DNA from: Ctena decussata
Lineage: Eukaryota > Mollusca > Bivalvia > Lucinida > Lucinidae
Direction of reading: 5' to 3'
NCBI GenBank assembly: GCA_963989385.1
Contig: OZ022508.1
Location: forward strand, 53,855,087-53,919,086
DNA length: 64,000 nt
In this document: positions 46,068 to 57,801 of the stretch, in pieces
Layout of the letters: each line of letters opens with the position of its first letter
How positions within the stretch are numbered: position 1 is the stretch's first letter
Notes under the pieces: model-generated
What the model saw: only the letters and a program-made list of their open reading frames with translations
Databases searched by the model: none
What the model was told of the DNA's origin: nothing
Made by a program: the position numbers and the translations under genes

Positions 46068-47329
46068 CTTGTTCACTTAAACGCTCCTTGCCTCTTTTTA
46101 TAATAATGTTGTTTTAACTTGCATAAATTACTGTTTCCTTCTCTAAATGAGTTACATGAATAACGTCCCGACCCCCTTTCGTAATAGGAATAATAGGATT
46201 AATATGGTTTAGTCAGGTATTATGCCATCAGTGGTACTCTGACGACCATCCAAGGTTTTGGGATTGGCTAGACTACATTAATATTTTTCTTAACATCTTT
46301 AGGAGCAATATCTTTACCGTAAAAGTTGAACCCTACTGAGAAGGGAGACAAAATGTAGTAAATGTAGAGTTGCTTCCTCTGAAAGTATACCCATTCATCC
46401 TTATACTGTTTATTACAGATATTTTGGAAGTGGCTAATTTACAACACTTCATGCTTCCAATGCTGTAATGCCCCCCTTTCGTAAAGGAGGCGCAATAACA
46501 CTCGCTATAACCTGTTCCTGTTTCCAGCTGCCTAGTTGTGCCAGTAAAGTCTATTCCTGTCCAATTGTTACTATTGTTGTTTCATCTTTTCTTCGGTCTG
46601 CGTCTACTTTTTATATCATCGGTCTGACTATGAAAGCCAGAAGAAACACACTGCTATTTTTAAATTTCAAATACGCAGTCGATTCAAAGACTAGTATACC
46701 GGTATACCAAAATGGGGTCCAAACGATAACATCTGTCTAGAATATGAATGTAAACAAATTATTAATTCCGATTTCTGTTGCTCTTAAAAGGACCAAAAGT
46801 TAAATGTAAAACTGTACTATGGCTGATATACGGGGAGACATTTAACAGCCGCCACATGGCATAACACCAGCTCACCTATTGCAAATAAAAATCACAACAA
46901 CAATTAAATGTAAGACTAAGCTCGTTTACCGAGCTATATGGATATAACGCTAGCTTCAACACAGAACAGGACACCATGGCCAGTTTCATTTACAAATTAC
47001 ATCTACTTTTATTCACTTTTAATTACTTCAAATAAAATACAAAAAAAAATAATGATAGAGATTTACCAAACCAAAGGTCCGGGCCTGGACGGTCAATAAA
47101 AGTTACTGTGGGGTTCAAACGAGCTTTTAATACATCAGAACTCCTCGCAGTGGGTTCTGCCTTAGTTAATCAGGAACCAGTTCTTAAAAAATAACGATTT
47201 TGTTAATATAAGAGACGTTAAAATTTCGAACGTGTTGTACCCCAAAACTTTGTGGCGAAAAAAAAATATGTGGAACTTTTGCAGTGCAGTGCCAATGCTC
47301 CTACCATTTTTTTCAAGGATAAATATTGA
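46068..47329. other. No gene recognised
   Basis: 46300-46400 holds an end of the AAGAATTTGCTCC foldback family (gttgcttcctctgaaagtata). The 90-codon ORF at 46468 (+) has no signature. Confidence 0.35.
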
Positions 47330-47452
47330 GCCAGTTGATCTTATGGGTACTACAGGACTTAACGAAGTGTTGAGTAACGACTTCGTTAGTTATCGATGCT
47401 TTGAACAATCGGTCCCTTAAACGATTTTATGAGCAACCGGGCCGAGATTTGT
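47330..47452. repeat. Rearranged relative of the CCCGGTTGTTCAAA element
   Basis: 'cttcgttagttatcgatgctttgaacaatcgg' and 'gagcaaccgggcc' match the right and left ends of 36191-36437, here lying close together. Confidence 0.5.
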
Positions 47453-47613
47453 AAATGTTTGTCTGGGGGTGGCATTAATAGACCATCAGTGAGGAGTCAC
47501 AGAAAAGATAATAATAAAGTTACCCTGCGATAAGTCAACAGATACACTACGCTGGAATTATGGAATATAAGGCATCCACTGACCCATCTGTGAATCATCA
47601 CAGAAACGATAAT

Positions 47614-47742
47614 TGAGCCGCGACACGACAAAACCAACAAAGTGGCTATGCCCCCCAGCGAAGACACAGATCAGTCTGAGCATCCACCAAGTCTGATAAG
47701 AAACTTTGTTCTGCGCTTAAAAGGTAGCTAAGGGTCTGAGCG
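47614..47742. repeat. GC-rich foldback element (GCCGCGACAC family), left half only
   Basis: Begins TGAGCCGCGACACGAC, continues to the loop 'aaaggtagctaagggtctgag' and stops; the right arm is absent. Confidence 0.7.
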
Positions 47743-48533
47743 AAAATAAGGGAGTTGACAGATACTTGACGCTGTAATTATGAAGTAAAAGACATCCACC
47801 AGCTTAGCCCATCTACAAACCTGGTATACGTATTGTCTAATGTCAAGGTTACAAACGAATAAAAGTTTCCATCATTTCTTTGAGTATTCGTAGAATATCC
47901 AGAAGCAGCGCTCGAAGGCGAAATTTCAGATTATTCAGGACAAGATCACCAAACGGAAAGCTTTCCAATGCACTGATACATAAAATTAGATAAGGTAAAC
48001 AGTATTATTTCAGGGAAATCAACTTTACCGTTTTTTTAGACTTCTTTCCGATTGATGTTAACTCTTAAAGAAAAAAAAATGCTTTCGGTGGGGCAAATTC
48101 ATTTCTTTTAGAGAGGATCTTTTTTGAAAGGGGTTCATAATCTAGGAAATCAAACAGAAACTCTATCTAAAGAAAGGCAGTATACAAATGTGTACAAATA
48201 ATCTTAACTGAAAAGCATGAGCAATGCGTTCTTGTATTATAATATAAGGATTGAGCCTCGTAAATTCTCCAATAGCATTCTTTAAGCGTAAACACTCCTT
48301 TACTAATATTTAGAACAAATCTTCGGAAACCTTCTTATAAAACAGTGGATTTATGGTTCCCTAGAGTGGAAGAACAATAAAAGCTACTCCAGCATAATGA
48401 AATAAATTGAATAAAGAAATCTTTTTCCGAGACTCTTACATAAAATTGTTATTGTGTGTAACTGCTTTCAAACTTTATTATGTCTTTTTTGTGTGATGTG
48501 AGGTTTAGTCAGTTTGAAGTTGCTCGCCTTATA
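47743..48533. other. No gene recognised
   Basis: Contains a fragment of the AAGAATTTGCTCC foldback family at 48055-48135. Confidence 0.35.
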
Positions 48534-48660
48534 TGGATCTGGATAGATGGATGGATAACTTGCGATTTTACGTCCTTTTTGACAATATTGCAGTCAAATC
48601 AGGGCGATGGGTGGGTGATAATAAAAAGCTGTGTGCAATGGAATCCTTTTACGATTCAAA
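48534..48660 (-). mobile_element. SINE family C, 5'-truncated minus copy
   Basis: (GGAT)n tail then 'cttgcgattttacgtcc', 'gcagtcaaatcagggcgatg' and 'gtgtgcaatgga', as at 34390-34500. The tRNA head is missing. The plus-strand ORFs starting at 48480, 48533 and 48631 cross it and are not credible. Confidence 0.55.
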
Positions 48661-49262
48661 AGATCCTCGCCTCCAATCAATCTGGAACTGGAAAACATTT
48701 TTTACCTTAGATCAAATATACAGGTTGCTGCGGAAGGTTACCGAGAGAGAGGGAAATGTTCGAAACAATTTTTTGAGAGATCAAGGGTGGCATTATGTCA
48801 AATGGAATGTCTTAGGAAACATCTGATCGACATTTCTACATTTCAAGGAATTCCAAAGCAAATGCCCACATTATTAGAAATACATACACGACAAAGCGTC
48901 ATACTGGGGTATTACGTGTATTGGCATCATGGTCGTATTTTTTTATTATTATTATTTAATATTTTTTATTTACTTTGTTTATTTTTATTTTGTGAGATGC
49001 GACACTTGCTTTAAGTGCTTAGTCCTTATAATAAGTGCTTCAGTCATATGGCAATATATTGGAAAGCATCGTATTAAATAAATTCCATCTGATGTAAAAC
49101 CTCTTTTAAATGTATTTGATACATTCATACCCCTTTTCTGATAATTATCTAGCACAGCTTAAAAACGGCAAAATAACGCAAAAAGATCGTAGATATTGGC
49201 TTTTCTAGTCAAACCGAACAGACATACAGGAAACTGAACAAAGCACTCTATATATGATTATA
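48661..49262. other. No gene recognised
   Basis: Overlapping plus-strand ORFs of 97 and 127 codons in different frames without signatures. Confidence 0.3.
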
Positions 49263-49264
49263 TG

Positions 49265-49501
49265 AGCCGCGACACGACAAAACCAACAATGTGGTTGTGC
49301 GCCCAGCACAGACTCAGATCAGCCTGGGCATCCTCTTAGTTTTCCCAGACTTATTGTAAAATGCTCAAAGGGAAGCTAAGGGTCTAAGCTACCTCCATGC
49401 GGACAGCGAAGACTCTGATCAGACTGGGCGGATGCCCAGGCTGATCTGAGTCTGCGCTGGGCGCACAACCACTTTGTTGGTTTTCTCACGTCGCGGCTCA
49501 T
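49265..49501. repeat. GC-rich foldback element (GCCGCGACAC family), intact
   Basis: TGAGCCGCGACACGACAAAA to ACGTCGCGGCTCA with TA at both borders. Loop opposite to the copy at 16142. Confidence 0.75.
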
Positions 49502-50132
49502 ATTTATAAGTGGGAGGTACGTCATCCTGCTCTCATGAAATAAATAACATCACCAAAACACCCATTTGTTTTACTGACTGGTGATTTGATAGAATCTGTA
49601 TGTAAACAAATTTATCATAGAAACTATGAACATGATCCAGAATAAATATCATTTCAGACAGATAAACGTCAGAATGCCTATATTTTCATTGCTGTCAAGA
49701 AATCAAATTACACAGAATAATTAAGTTGACACCATTTACTTGTCTGTGAACTCTTTGCCTCACTGTTTCATTGGATGGGTCGAACATTCAAAGAGAAACA
49801 GAAATGAAAAACAATTGTTCGATTAAGTTGAACTTAATATGTTTGTTATTGAATACCCGGCGGATACCTATCTTACCTCCTTTACCTACCTTCACCCTCC
49901 CGTCGCAACTGCCTAACTGCATAATCTGTAATTAACATACATTACCAGGCTAGGAAATTTTGCATCTGTCAGAATAAGTCAGTAGAAAACCAGCCAAAAA
50001 CAAATGTCTAAATGTGAACAAAATGTGAAAATCGTGGTCACGGCTTTCATATTTTGCTCACTTTTTTTTCCAATTATTAATTAGGTATGTGTCGAAAACA
50101 GTAGCAATATCGGTTCATTCATCGATAGTTAG
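49502..50132. other. No feature recognised
   Basis: Short stretch between two foldback copies; no ORF or repeat. Confidence 0.35.
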
Positions 50133-50368
50133 CCGCGATACGAGAAAACCAACAAAGTTGCATGTGCGCCAAGCGAAGACTCAGATCAGTCTGGGCATAC
50201 GCCCGGTCTGACCAGAGTCTTTGCTGTGAGCTTACTGTTTAGCTAAGGGTCATAGCTAACCCCATGCGGACAGCGAACTCTGATCAGATTGAGCGGATGT
50301 CCATGCTGATCTGAGTCTTAGTTGGGCGCATATGCCACTTTGCTGGTTTTCTCGTGTGGTTGCTCATA
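50133..50368. repeat. GC-rich foldback element (GCCGCGACAC family), full length, diverged
   Basis: Begins AGCCGCGATACGAG and ends CTCGTGTGGTTGCTCA; arms complete but with more mismatches. Confidence 0.7.
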
Positions 50369-51279
50369 TGTTATAGAACGTTAAACATGACCATGATACA
50401 AAGGCTGCCTTTTCGTCTAAACTGACTTTAATATGTTTGAAACGGCAAGTAGGCAAGGAATTACGTAGCGAGCTAAGCGACGTAGATGCGATATCACACA
50501 TTCCACAGTTAAATTCAGAAATGGTGAATTCAAACGGGGTAGAAATTCCTTACAAAATGTTGCCAGGTTCTGATGCGTAGTAGATACCATTAGTGTAGAA
50601 GAGTTGATAAAGTTGAGAGATCTTGTATTGTTTTTTTCAGTTGGAAAAGATAGGAAAACCCTTGGCCAGTTTAATGGATATTGCATTTTAAGACGCCGGA
50701 GGATTAGTTCTAATCAACGTTTTACAAAATGGAAGAGCAATGACTTGCGAATATTATGCAAATTTACTTCACCAAATGAGAGTTGCACTATTACCTCCGA
50801 ACAAGTCTCAAAACGAATATTGCGTCATTAAGACGAAACAGGAGTCCTTCAACAGCTGTTTGAGAGCGAATGGGTATGAAATATCGATAGCCTGCCTATT
50901 CGCCTTAATTGGCATCTAGTGATATAACAGCTTGCTTTGACCTAGAAAATGTAAACGTACAGGAAATGACAGTCCCGATAAGAAGAGAAGACTGCTTTCA
51001 GAAGCGGGTAAACACAAATGGACCTGAGTGAGTTATTTAGTTCTAGGACAATAATATGAGTGGAAGACCGTTGGGCCAACTGTATCCTGATAAAGGGCAA
51101 TGGCAAATGAATTGAATAGGTCGATCTAGACCGGAACGGGTGGTACCGAGGTTACTTATTAACTCTCCACTGTTATTTCTCCTATTCTCATACAACCAAC
51201 AGTTCATGTCAAGTTAACATGCCTAAATTATCCTTACATATTTTGAAGGTTTTAGCGAAAACTTACTTCCTACGTTCTT
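50369..51279. other. No gene recognised
   Basis: Overlapping ORFs on both strands at 50417-50831 show no recognisable domain. Confidence 0.3.
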
Positions 51280-51474
51280 TTACAAAAATATCGCACACCG
51301 CGCTGCTATACCGATGTTGACCTTCCCCAGCTTCAATGGCCCGCCAAAGCCGACAGGCACGGGTGTCATGAAGGAGATGTCCTCTCGAACTAGCCAAAAT
51401 AGTAACTGTACAAAATGAATGGCAGTCAATTCGTGAAGTTTTATGTCGATATGACATATCAGTCTTAGATACAA
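51280..51474 (-). pseudogene. Possible relic of methylenetetrahydrofolate dehydrogenase C-terminus
   Basis: In one minus frame the text LVREDISFMTPVPVGFGGP, then NIGIAARCAIF, resembles the C-terminal signature of FolD/MTHFD enzymes (VRE...ITPVPGGVGP...KNT..AA). The TPVP core, the following Gly residues and the AAR end agree, but the middle does not, and no intron borders or second exon are seen. A different frame ends at a GAA|GTAAGT donor, so an unrelated exon is also possible. Confidence 0.25.
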
Positions 51475-51596
51475 ATGGACTTAGTTATTGAACATTTAAC
51501 ACTATTTTGAGTTTATTTTAGATCAGTATGTAAGTATTTAACCACAACTCTAAAACACAAATAAATAAAACAGAATCAGCACTAAAATAATAATAA

Positions 51597-51763
51597 AGTC
51601 GGATCAGAGTCGTCGATGTCGGCATGGAGGTAGCTTCCGGACCTTTAGCTACCTTGTAAGCGTGCAGCGAAGACTCTGATCAGACTGGGCGGATGCCCAG
51701 GCTCATCTGAGGTTTCGCTGCACGCACATGCCACTTTGCTGGTTTGTCGTGTCGCGGCTCAAA
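51597..51763. repeat. GC-rich foldback element (GCCGCGACAC family), right part
   Basis: From GATCAGAGTC and the loop 'catggaggtagcttccgg' to GTCGTGTCGCGGCTCA. Most of the left arm is missing. Confidence 0.65.
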
Positions 51764-52184
51764 TGATGATTTATATCCCATGGACAGCCCATGAAAGCCC
51801 AAAAGCTTATTTCAAATACGGTCCATAGCGGGATGGGAACAGTCAAGACTTTCGGACATAGAAAATAAAATATGTTGGAATTAACAGAAGTTCAGAGCAT
51901 ATCATGTTATCATAAGGGTGAAAGATTATCACAGAAAAAATGTTTACATATGCGAAAATATCACAGAGTCTATCTCTACTCCAAGACAAGTTTATTTTTA
52001 AACAATTTTGAGTATCAGCAGGGAATTTGCCCTTTTCTGCGTTAGCACTGCGTCTCTCCGGCTGTACGGACAGTCCACACCCACCAAGACAGGCATAGTC
52101 ACAAAACAAGCAAAATCAACATATAGATGCCACTGCGTCAACCGGTTAACAAATAATATATACATCTTTATCCATAGATTGAGG

Positions 52185-52440
52185 GGGTGTTTACGGTCGG
52201 GCAATGCTGCTGGGTTTCTTTTAGTGCTACTAATTTAGATAATAGTAGGGCAAGGGCTTACTATGCTTGCAGTTGGTGCGGATGGGAGTTGTTCGGATAT
52301 TTTTTTCTCACGCCTGTCATATCTCCTTTCTATCTCCCTGTATCCGGAGACTGCTCAATATAGACTCAAATACTGGCTCAAAGGACCGATATACCCCAAA
52401 CAACCAACCATCTAACCTTAGATTTATTAATGCAGAACGT
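52185..52440 (+). mobile_element. SINE family B, plus copy
   Basis: 'tcgggcaatgctgctggg', 'gtagggcaagggcttactatgcttgcag', 'gtgcggatggg', 'cggatatttttttctcacg' and 'tagactcaaatactggctcaaag' align with 55198-55425. It ends near (CAAC)n-like 'ccaaacaaccaacc'. Confidence 0.65.
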
Positions 52441-52704
52441 TTTAAACTTAAAATTCTTGTTATCTTCAATGGCTTTCAGTGTCTCAGGGAGACTATTTCA
52501 ATCTTTAATTGCACTCTAAAAAATTAAGATTTTTAGGACATTGCCAATTTGGAATAATATGATCATGATTATATCTTGTCTGGTGTTTATGAAAATCCTC
52601 AAAATTACAAAGATGCTTTCTTCCAGTGAATACGATTTAAAGGACAATAATCAATTCCATAGCTCTTTGATATTCGAAGCAAATTTATTTCCCATTACTT
52701 GCGT
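52441..52704. other. No feature recognised
   Basis: No credible ORF or repeat. Confidence 0.3.
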
Positions 52705-52815
52705 TTAGACCCTGCAAGAACACAGTGTTAAATCAACACTGAATCAAAGTTGATTCAACGTCAAGACTTTGAATCAACCTTGGTTCAATGTTGATTCAGC
52801 ATTGTAACCCAGTGG
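52705..52815. repeat. Palindromic repeat of the GTTGATTCAACGT family
   Basis: 'aatcaacactgaatcaaagttgattcaacgtc' faces 'ttgaatcaaccttggttcaatgttgattcagc'. Ends 'cctgcaagaacacag' and 'cccagtgg'. Confidence 0.55.
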
Positions 52816-53048
52816 AAATATAGCGAGGTCATAACAACAAACAGGCTAATCGACAGATATCTGAAACTGAATCTGAACGGTTTACTGAGGTGTAATCGAG
52901 CAGACATTTATTCGCCAAGTGGACACCGGGGTGGAGGTTGGGGGTGTGAATAACAGGTTTGATCTCTTGAACTTACAAAGGCTGTAAATTTCAGGAGTGT
53001 CAGCAGTGGAATTACGAAAATGTGTTTGAAACCCTAACTTTGCTTAGA

Positions 53049-53240
53049 GTTAGGCCTATAGGTAGTCGTTTTAACGTAGTTCGATACCTTTGGCGACGTC
53101 AGGGGTAAAAAATCGAAATACCTTGGATTTTGATGAAACTTGCCTGAAATATACTCTGACATGTTGCACTTTTGATGGTATTATTTGTTTTGAGGAATCT
53201 GTATTCGTTTAATATTAATGCGCCATCTAACGTAATACGA
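53049..53240. repeat. Left member of an inverted pair (with 57045-57223)
   Basis: 'acgtagttcgatacctttgg', 'gatgaaacttg', 'gacatgtt' and 'gcgccatcta' appear inverted at 57045-57223. See the partner entry. Confidence 0.5.
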
Positions 53241-53919
53241 TGTTTCTTATAAAAAAAAATAACGTTTTGTACCATATCTTGCGTATTTCCTGTCGGATTT
53301 TGTTTTCAGAACACTCAATCAACAGTGTTATAATCTCTCTGTTATTTGGTATATACATTTTGATGGTGGAGAACAGCATTTATGACTTAAAAACGTTGAA
53401 TCCTAGCACATGTATCTCTTTTGACGCCATAAAAGTTCGAACCCTTCAACTGTTGAAGCAGACATTTCTCAAAAACGAGCCTGGCGACACTATACAAAAT
53501 TACGACGAAAATAAAGAGCGGATTTCGTAGAATAAGAAATGCAAATAAAAATATAGGGTGATCGCGTAAAGTATTAATGAAAAATTCATCTGAAAGAAAA
53601 AATATATATTAAGAGACGAACGTCAGCGACACGTAACGTTATAAACTCTTCGTCATTTTTGAGACGTTGCGTAGTCTGATCAATTCTCTACTGTATACTC
53701 GAAATAGATGTTTCTATTATTTTAACGTGGAAAGGTCTATAATACTGTTCTTTTTTCTTAATACTGAATTTTACAATGTGCACTCCAGGAGGATAGAAAT
53801 AACCTAATACGGCATAAAAAACATGGTATTGTATGCACATAAATCTGTTCGATTTTCAACGTACTACAGCTGTATAACGTGCAAGACTCGCAGGGTCACA
53901 GCCACACTAACTAGCAACA
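53241..53919. other. No gene recognised
   Basis: The 96-codon ORF at 53240-53530 (+) directly inside the left repeat has no signature. The rest is AT-rich. Confidence 0.3.
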
Positions 53920-54001
53920 CCGGACGAACGGATGCCCAAGCTGATCTGAGTCGCTTTGCGCACATGCCACTTTGTTGATTTTGTCAGGTCGCGGCTCAAT
54001 T
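53920..54001. repeat. GC-rich foldback element (GCCGCGACAC family), right end only
   Basis: From GATGCCCAAGCTGATCTGAG to GTCGCGGCTCA. Confidence 0.6.
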
Positions 54002-54149
54002 ATAAACTGCCACTGGTGATGTTCAAACAGTATTAGAGGTATCAGCAGATCAGTGATTTTGTTACCTGTGAGTCCCGCCGTTTCATATAACGTTTATTTG
54101 GCTATAAAACAGGGGGTTTCCATCTCTAGACTGGCCCCAAATACCTAAA

Positions 54150-54265
54150 TCAATCTTAGGAAATTCTGCTATAAGATGGGGTTTGCCCTTCCAAAAATAT
54201 CCAAAAAAATATAGACCCGTCTAGATTTTTTGGGATCGTGTTAGAAGGGAAAAAATCTCCATCTT
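54150..54265. repeat. Short inverted repeat TTATAAGATGG.../CCATCTTATA
   Basis: 'ctataagatggggtttgcccttcc' faces 'gaagggaaaaaatctccatcttataa' around an A-rich loop. Confidence 0.5.
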
Positions 54266-54470
54266 ATAAACGAAAACATACAGTTTTTAATTCTTCCCCT
54301 CACAATTTATATTGTTGAGAGTCCCAAGACTCACTAAAATTCAGTGCTATGGAATCATGGTTTTATTGTAGGACGCACTGAACTTATAAACCTACTGAGT
54401 CCCAAGCGGAGTCCCAAGATTCTTTGGCAGCAAAATTGTAAATAAATCACTGATAGATAAATACATATGA

Positions 54471-54709
54471 GCCGTGACACGACAAAACCAACAAAGTGGC
54501 ATGTGCGCCCAGCCAAGACAGCAAGATCAGCCTGGTTATTCGCCCATTCTGATAAGAGTCTTCGCTGTGCGCTTTTAGGTTAGATAAGGGGCTACGCTAT
54601 CTCAGTGCGGACAGCGAAGACCCTGATCAGACTGTGTGGATGCCCAGACTGATGTGAGTCTTTGCAGGGCGCACATTGCACTTTGTCGGTTTTGTCGTGT
54701 CGCGGCTCA
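54471..54709. repeat. GC-rich foldback element (GCCGCGACAC family), full length
   Basis: TGAGCCGTGACACGACAAAA to TTTTGTCGTGTCGCGGCTCA; ends well kept, middle diverged. The right border is not TA. Confidence 0.75.
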
Positions 54710-54955
54710 ATTATAGAAGTGTACCCATACACCTTAATCGAATGCTCAGGTGTGGGTCTTTATTATAGCTTAACACTCGCTTTTCCTAAATCGATATTCG
54801 CTTTTTATGACCCGAAACTTGCTTTTTTAACTCGAAACTCGCTTTTTATGACTCGATTCTGTAAAAAAGAAACCCTCGGGCAAATTAGAGTTACGGTCAG
54901 TGTTTTATAATAAACTTTGGAAGCAACTTTTTCATTTTCATTTTTATGTCCCTTT

Positions 54956-55075
54956 AAAATGGGGATCAAATCTTCAAGGAAAGCATTTGCTCCTCTTGAA
55001 GCAATTCTTTCCTTTAAGGGTAGATCCGAGTTTTGTCCTGCGAAGCAAACATGAAGTCACAAAAGTTGTTTCCCT
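54956..55075. repeat. AAGGAAAGCATTTGCTCC foldback family
   Basis: 'cttcaaggaaagcatttgctcctc' faces 'gaagcaattctttcctttaagg'; outer 'gcgaagcaaacatgaagtcacaaaag'. Confidence 0.5.
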
Positions 55076-55197
55076 TTGTAAAAACGGTCAGAAAATATGG
55101 ACATTCACGTTTAACTCTCATCGCGCCAATGTCTACAAGAACACTGTTTGATAGAACGCGTTTCTCTGTACTTCGGGGTTTACGAAAGCTGATGGAG

Positions 55198-55425
55198 TGG
55201 TCGGGTCGGGCAATAGTGCTCGGTAACTTTCATTGCAGTGGCGTCCTACTAATTAGACTAAAAGTTGGACAAGGGCCTCGCAGTAGGTGCGGATGCGGGT
55301 GTTTGGATATTTTTCTCACGTCATTTCTGTTTTCTGTCTCCCTCTCTCAGCTGGGAGACGGCCCGATGTAGACTGAAATACTGTCTCAGAGGGCGTAAAA
55401 CACAAAACAACAACAACGACGTAAG
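55198..55425 (+). mobile_element. SINE family B, plus copy
   Basis: 'cgggtcgggcaatagtgctcgg' head remnant, 'gtggcgtcctactaattagac', body, and the 3' tail 'gagggcgtaaaacacaaaacaacaacaac'. Inverse of the tail seen at 25477 and 35527. Confidence 0.7.
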
Positions 55426-55777
55426 CTGAGTGGGTACGACCTGTTCAACATTTCCGCCAATTTCCTAAACGAGAAAATTCTTTTCTTTAAGAGTTAACTC
55501 GAATTGACAAAAGTGGCGAAATAAATTACGCAGATTTCTACACTCTGGAAAAGTACCTATTTCACCCAAATATTCACATTATCTGCAGTACCCTCGGACC
55601 CCAAACTACCGTATTTTTCCTATTTAATGCCCCGGGGGCGTTGCGTTTTTGGAAAGGGGGCGGTAGGGTCTAAAGAGTAGTAAATCAGCCACTGCCAAAA
55701 TACCTTCAATAAGCGTAACTTTGAATGGAAATACTTTCAGAGGAACGAACTCCACTATTTTTTTGCCTTTCTTCTCA
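55426..55777. other. No feature recognised
   Basis: No credible ORF; a GC-rich patch at 55630-55670. Confidence 0.3.
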
Positions 55778-55852
55778 GTAAGGGTCAACTCTTAAAGCAA
55801 AGAATTTGCAACTCTAGGAGCAAATTCTTTCCTTTAACAGTAGACCCTGTTT
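55778..55852. repeat. AAGAATTTGCTCC foldback, clearest hairpin of the family
   Basis: 'gtcaactcttaaagcaaagaatttgc' faces 'gcaaattctttcctttaacagtagac' with a loop of about 12 nt (aactctaggagc). Confidence 0.65.
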
Positions 55853-57044
55853 CAAAGAGCAACCGCAATCAGAGAAGCGACCAGGCTTTCATGCAAGTTA
55901 ATATAACATTTTTTTAGAAAATAGTCAGGGGGCGTTTATTAGATTCATACGGTAATTGATTTTGCAGAAAATATTTTATTTTATATAAATATTTTATTTT
56001 CACTTATATTTAGATTATGTTTACTCAGGATGTTTTGTATGTGTGGCGTCGTGTGAAACGGTACCTTACGACAGGGAAGATTCAGATCAACCTGTGCATC
56101 TGCATATTGTTTTCTGATAATATAAATAATATATGGACCCATGAAAGTATATACAGCTGAAAATGTCAACACTTGTCCTTCTGCATTGATTCACAGACCG
56201 AATTAACTTACTGCTCGCGATGTCTCTCGTATGTGCGGGGCATGGTTAATTTTGTAAATATGCCAGATATAATTTGTTGTGACTTTTATAGATTGTACTC
56301 ATTTGTATTGTATGTAACGTTTTTATTTTTAATTGAAACTAGAGAAGTTTTACTTACAATAATTAGAATTTCTTCATCATCGGTGTTATGCTTCTTGGCC
56401 GATTCATAAGCGGTTAGTCAGCGGGCAAACAGCGTTGAATCAATGTTGAATTAACGTTGATTCAGCGTCATTTTATTCTTTGATTTTCGAGTAGACCCCA
56501 TCTTTGAAGGGCTACTTCATCTAAGAAAGCACGCAGTAAGTCACTAAACTTCCCTTTGTATAATAATGCAGACAATTTGGAGGTGTATTAATTCAGTTTT
56601 GTCTAAATATGTTTCAACAAAATCAGAAATTTTATAAGAACGTCACACATATCTCAAAGTGACGTCGCACGCGCAGCTTTATTTTTTTCTTGCAATTTTT
56701 CGCTAAAGTCCGTTTTTTCACCAATTCTTTGCGCGATGACCGCCTCTTTTTATTTCAAAACCTGTTTTGTAACTGTGTAAAGAGCATTTTAGTGGCATTT
56801 TTATATGGCCTTACCGGGCGTTTTTCTGAGATAAACTCGCATTAATCTGTGAAGGGTAGCACTTTCCTAACGTCAAAATAATGTTGGTTACTATGGTAAA
56901 GGTTTTATTTTTAGCTCCGTTTGGTTCTTTACTAAAATAAAAATTGAAGTAATTCAACAAGCAATAAACAGGTGTTAATAGAGAAGATTTGCGAAGGACC
57001 TGGCCTAAATGTTACAAAATTGTAACCCTATAAAGGCGGATTTT
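55853..57044. other. No gene recognised
   Basis: Holds a small GTTGATTCAACGT-family piece (56424-56475). ORFs at 55981 (-) and 56173 (+) have no signature. Confidence 0.3.
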
Positions 57045-57223
57045 CTCTAAAATGACATACTGCCGCTAGGTGGCGCTTCATGGTGAAATAAAATAAATTA
57101 CATGACAAATGAATACAGTTAAAAACACTAGACATGTTAGACAACGATCAGAACAAGTTTCATCAAATTCCCTGATGTCGGCGATTTTTTTCATGAAATG
57201 CGACAAAGGTAACGAACTACCTT
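57045..57223. repeat. Right member of an inverted pair (with 53049-53240)
   Basis: 'ctaggtggcgctt', 'acatg', 'caagtttcatcaaattccctgatgtc' and 'gacaaaggtaacgaactacc' are the inverse of the left member. Either the two are about 190-bp terminal repeats of a 4.2-kb element or two independent copies of one family. Target-site duplication not evident. Confidence 0.5.
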
Positions 57224-57799
57224 AAATTCACCAAAGCAGGCTGTCGGTCAAAGATTATTTTTATCATTAGTATTTACTAAATTGATAAAGAAACTATATT
57301 TTAAATTTGCCAAATTAAATTAATATAGCTCAACAATTTTTGTTAGAAAACCTTTTTATTTTTGCTTACATAATTACATTTCCTATGAATTTGATACAAC
57401 ATATCTACTTGTATTTAGGTGAAGACGTGACCTTGACTCTAGGTTAAAAACTTGCGACCACAGCTTCATTTATAGTAAAATAGTTTCAAGAAATTCCAGA
57501 AATATGTTGAAGTTTATGGTCCAGTTATTATAAATACTGATAGTCAATATGGCTGATATTCAGGTACTTTATACGCTAACCCAGGTTGAGGTAGCATTGT
57601 CTATCAACGGGTCTTGGCATGGCGCTTATTTCGGATTCGATACTTTTTATCGCTTTAACAACAGGCAGAAACAAGCCGGCACCACAACCATCTTATAATC
57701 CGCTTTATGAAACAAAAGCCTAATATACTAATTAATAATAGGAATATGACAGGCACAAAAGAAAATCAAGCTTCCAGTGAAATGAATTCGTTTTATTCA
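57224..57799. other. No feature recognised
   Basis: AT-rich. Confidence 0.3.
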
Positions 57800-57801
57800 T
57801 A

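Noticed and set aside
48480..49014. Overlapping plus-strand ORFs of 76, 97 and 127 codons
   Set aside because: Start inside a SINE tail, lie in three frames and show no domain.
53240..53530. 96-codon ORF as a transposase next to a terminal repeat
   Set aside because: No catalytic or DNA-binding motif can be seen; kept only as unannotated sequence.
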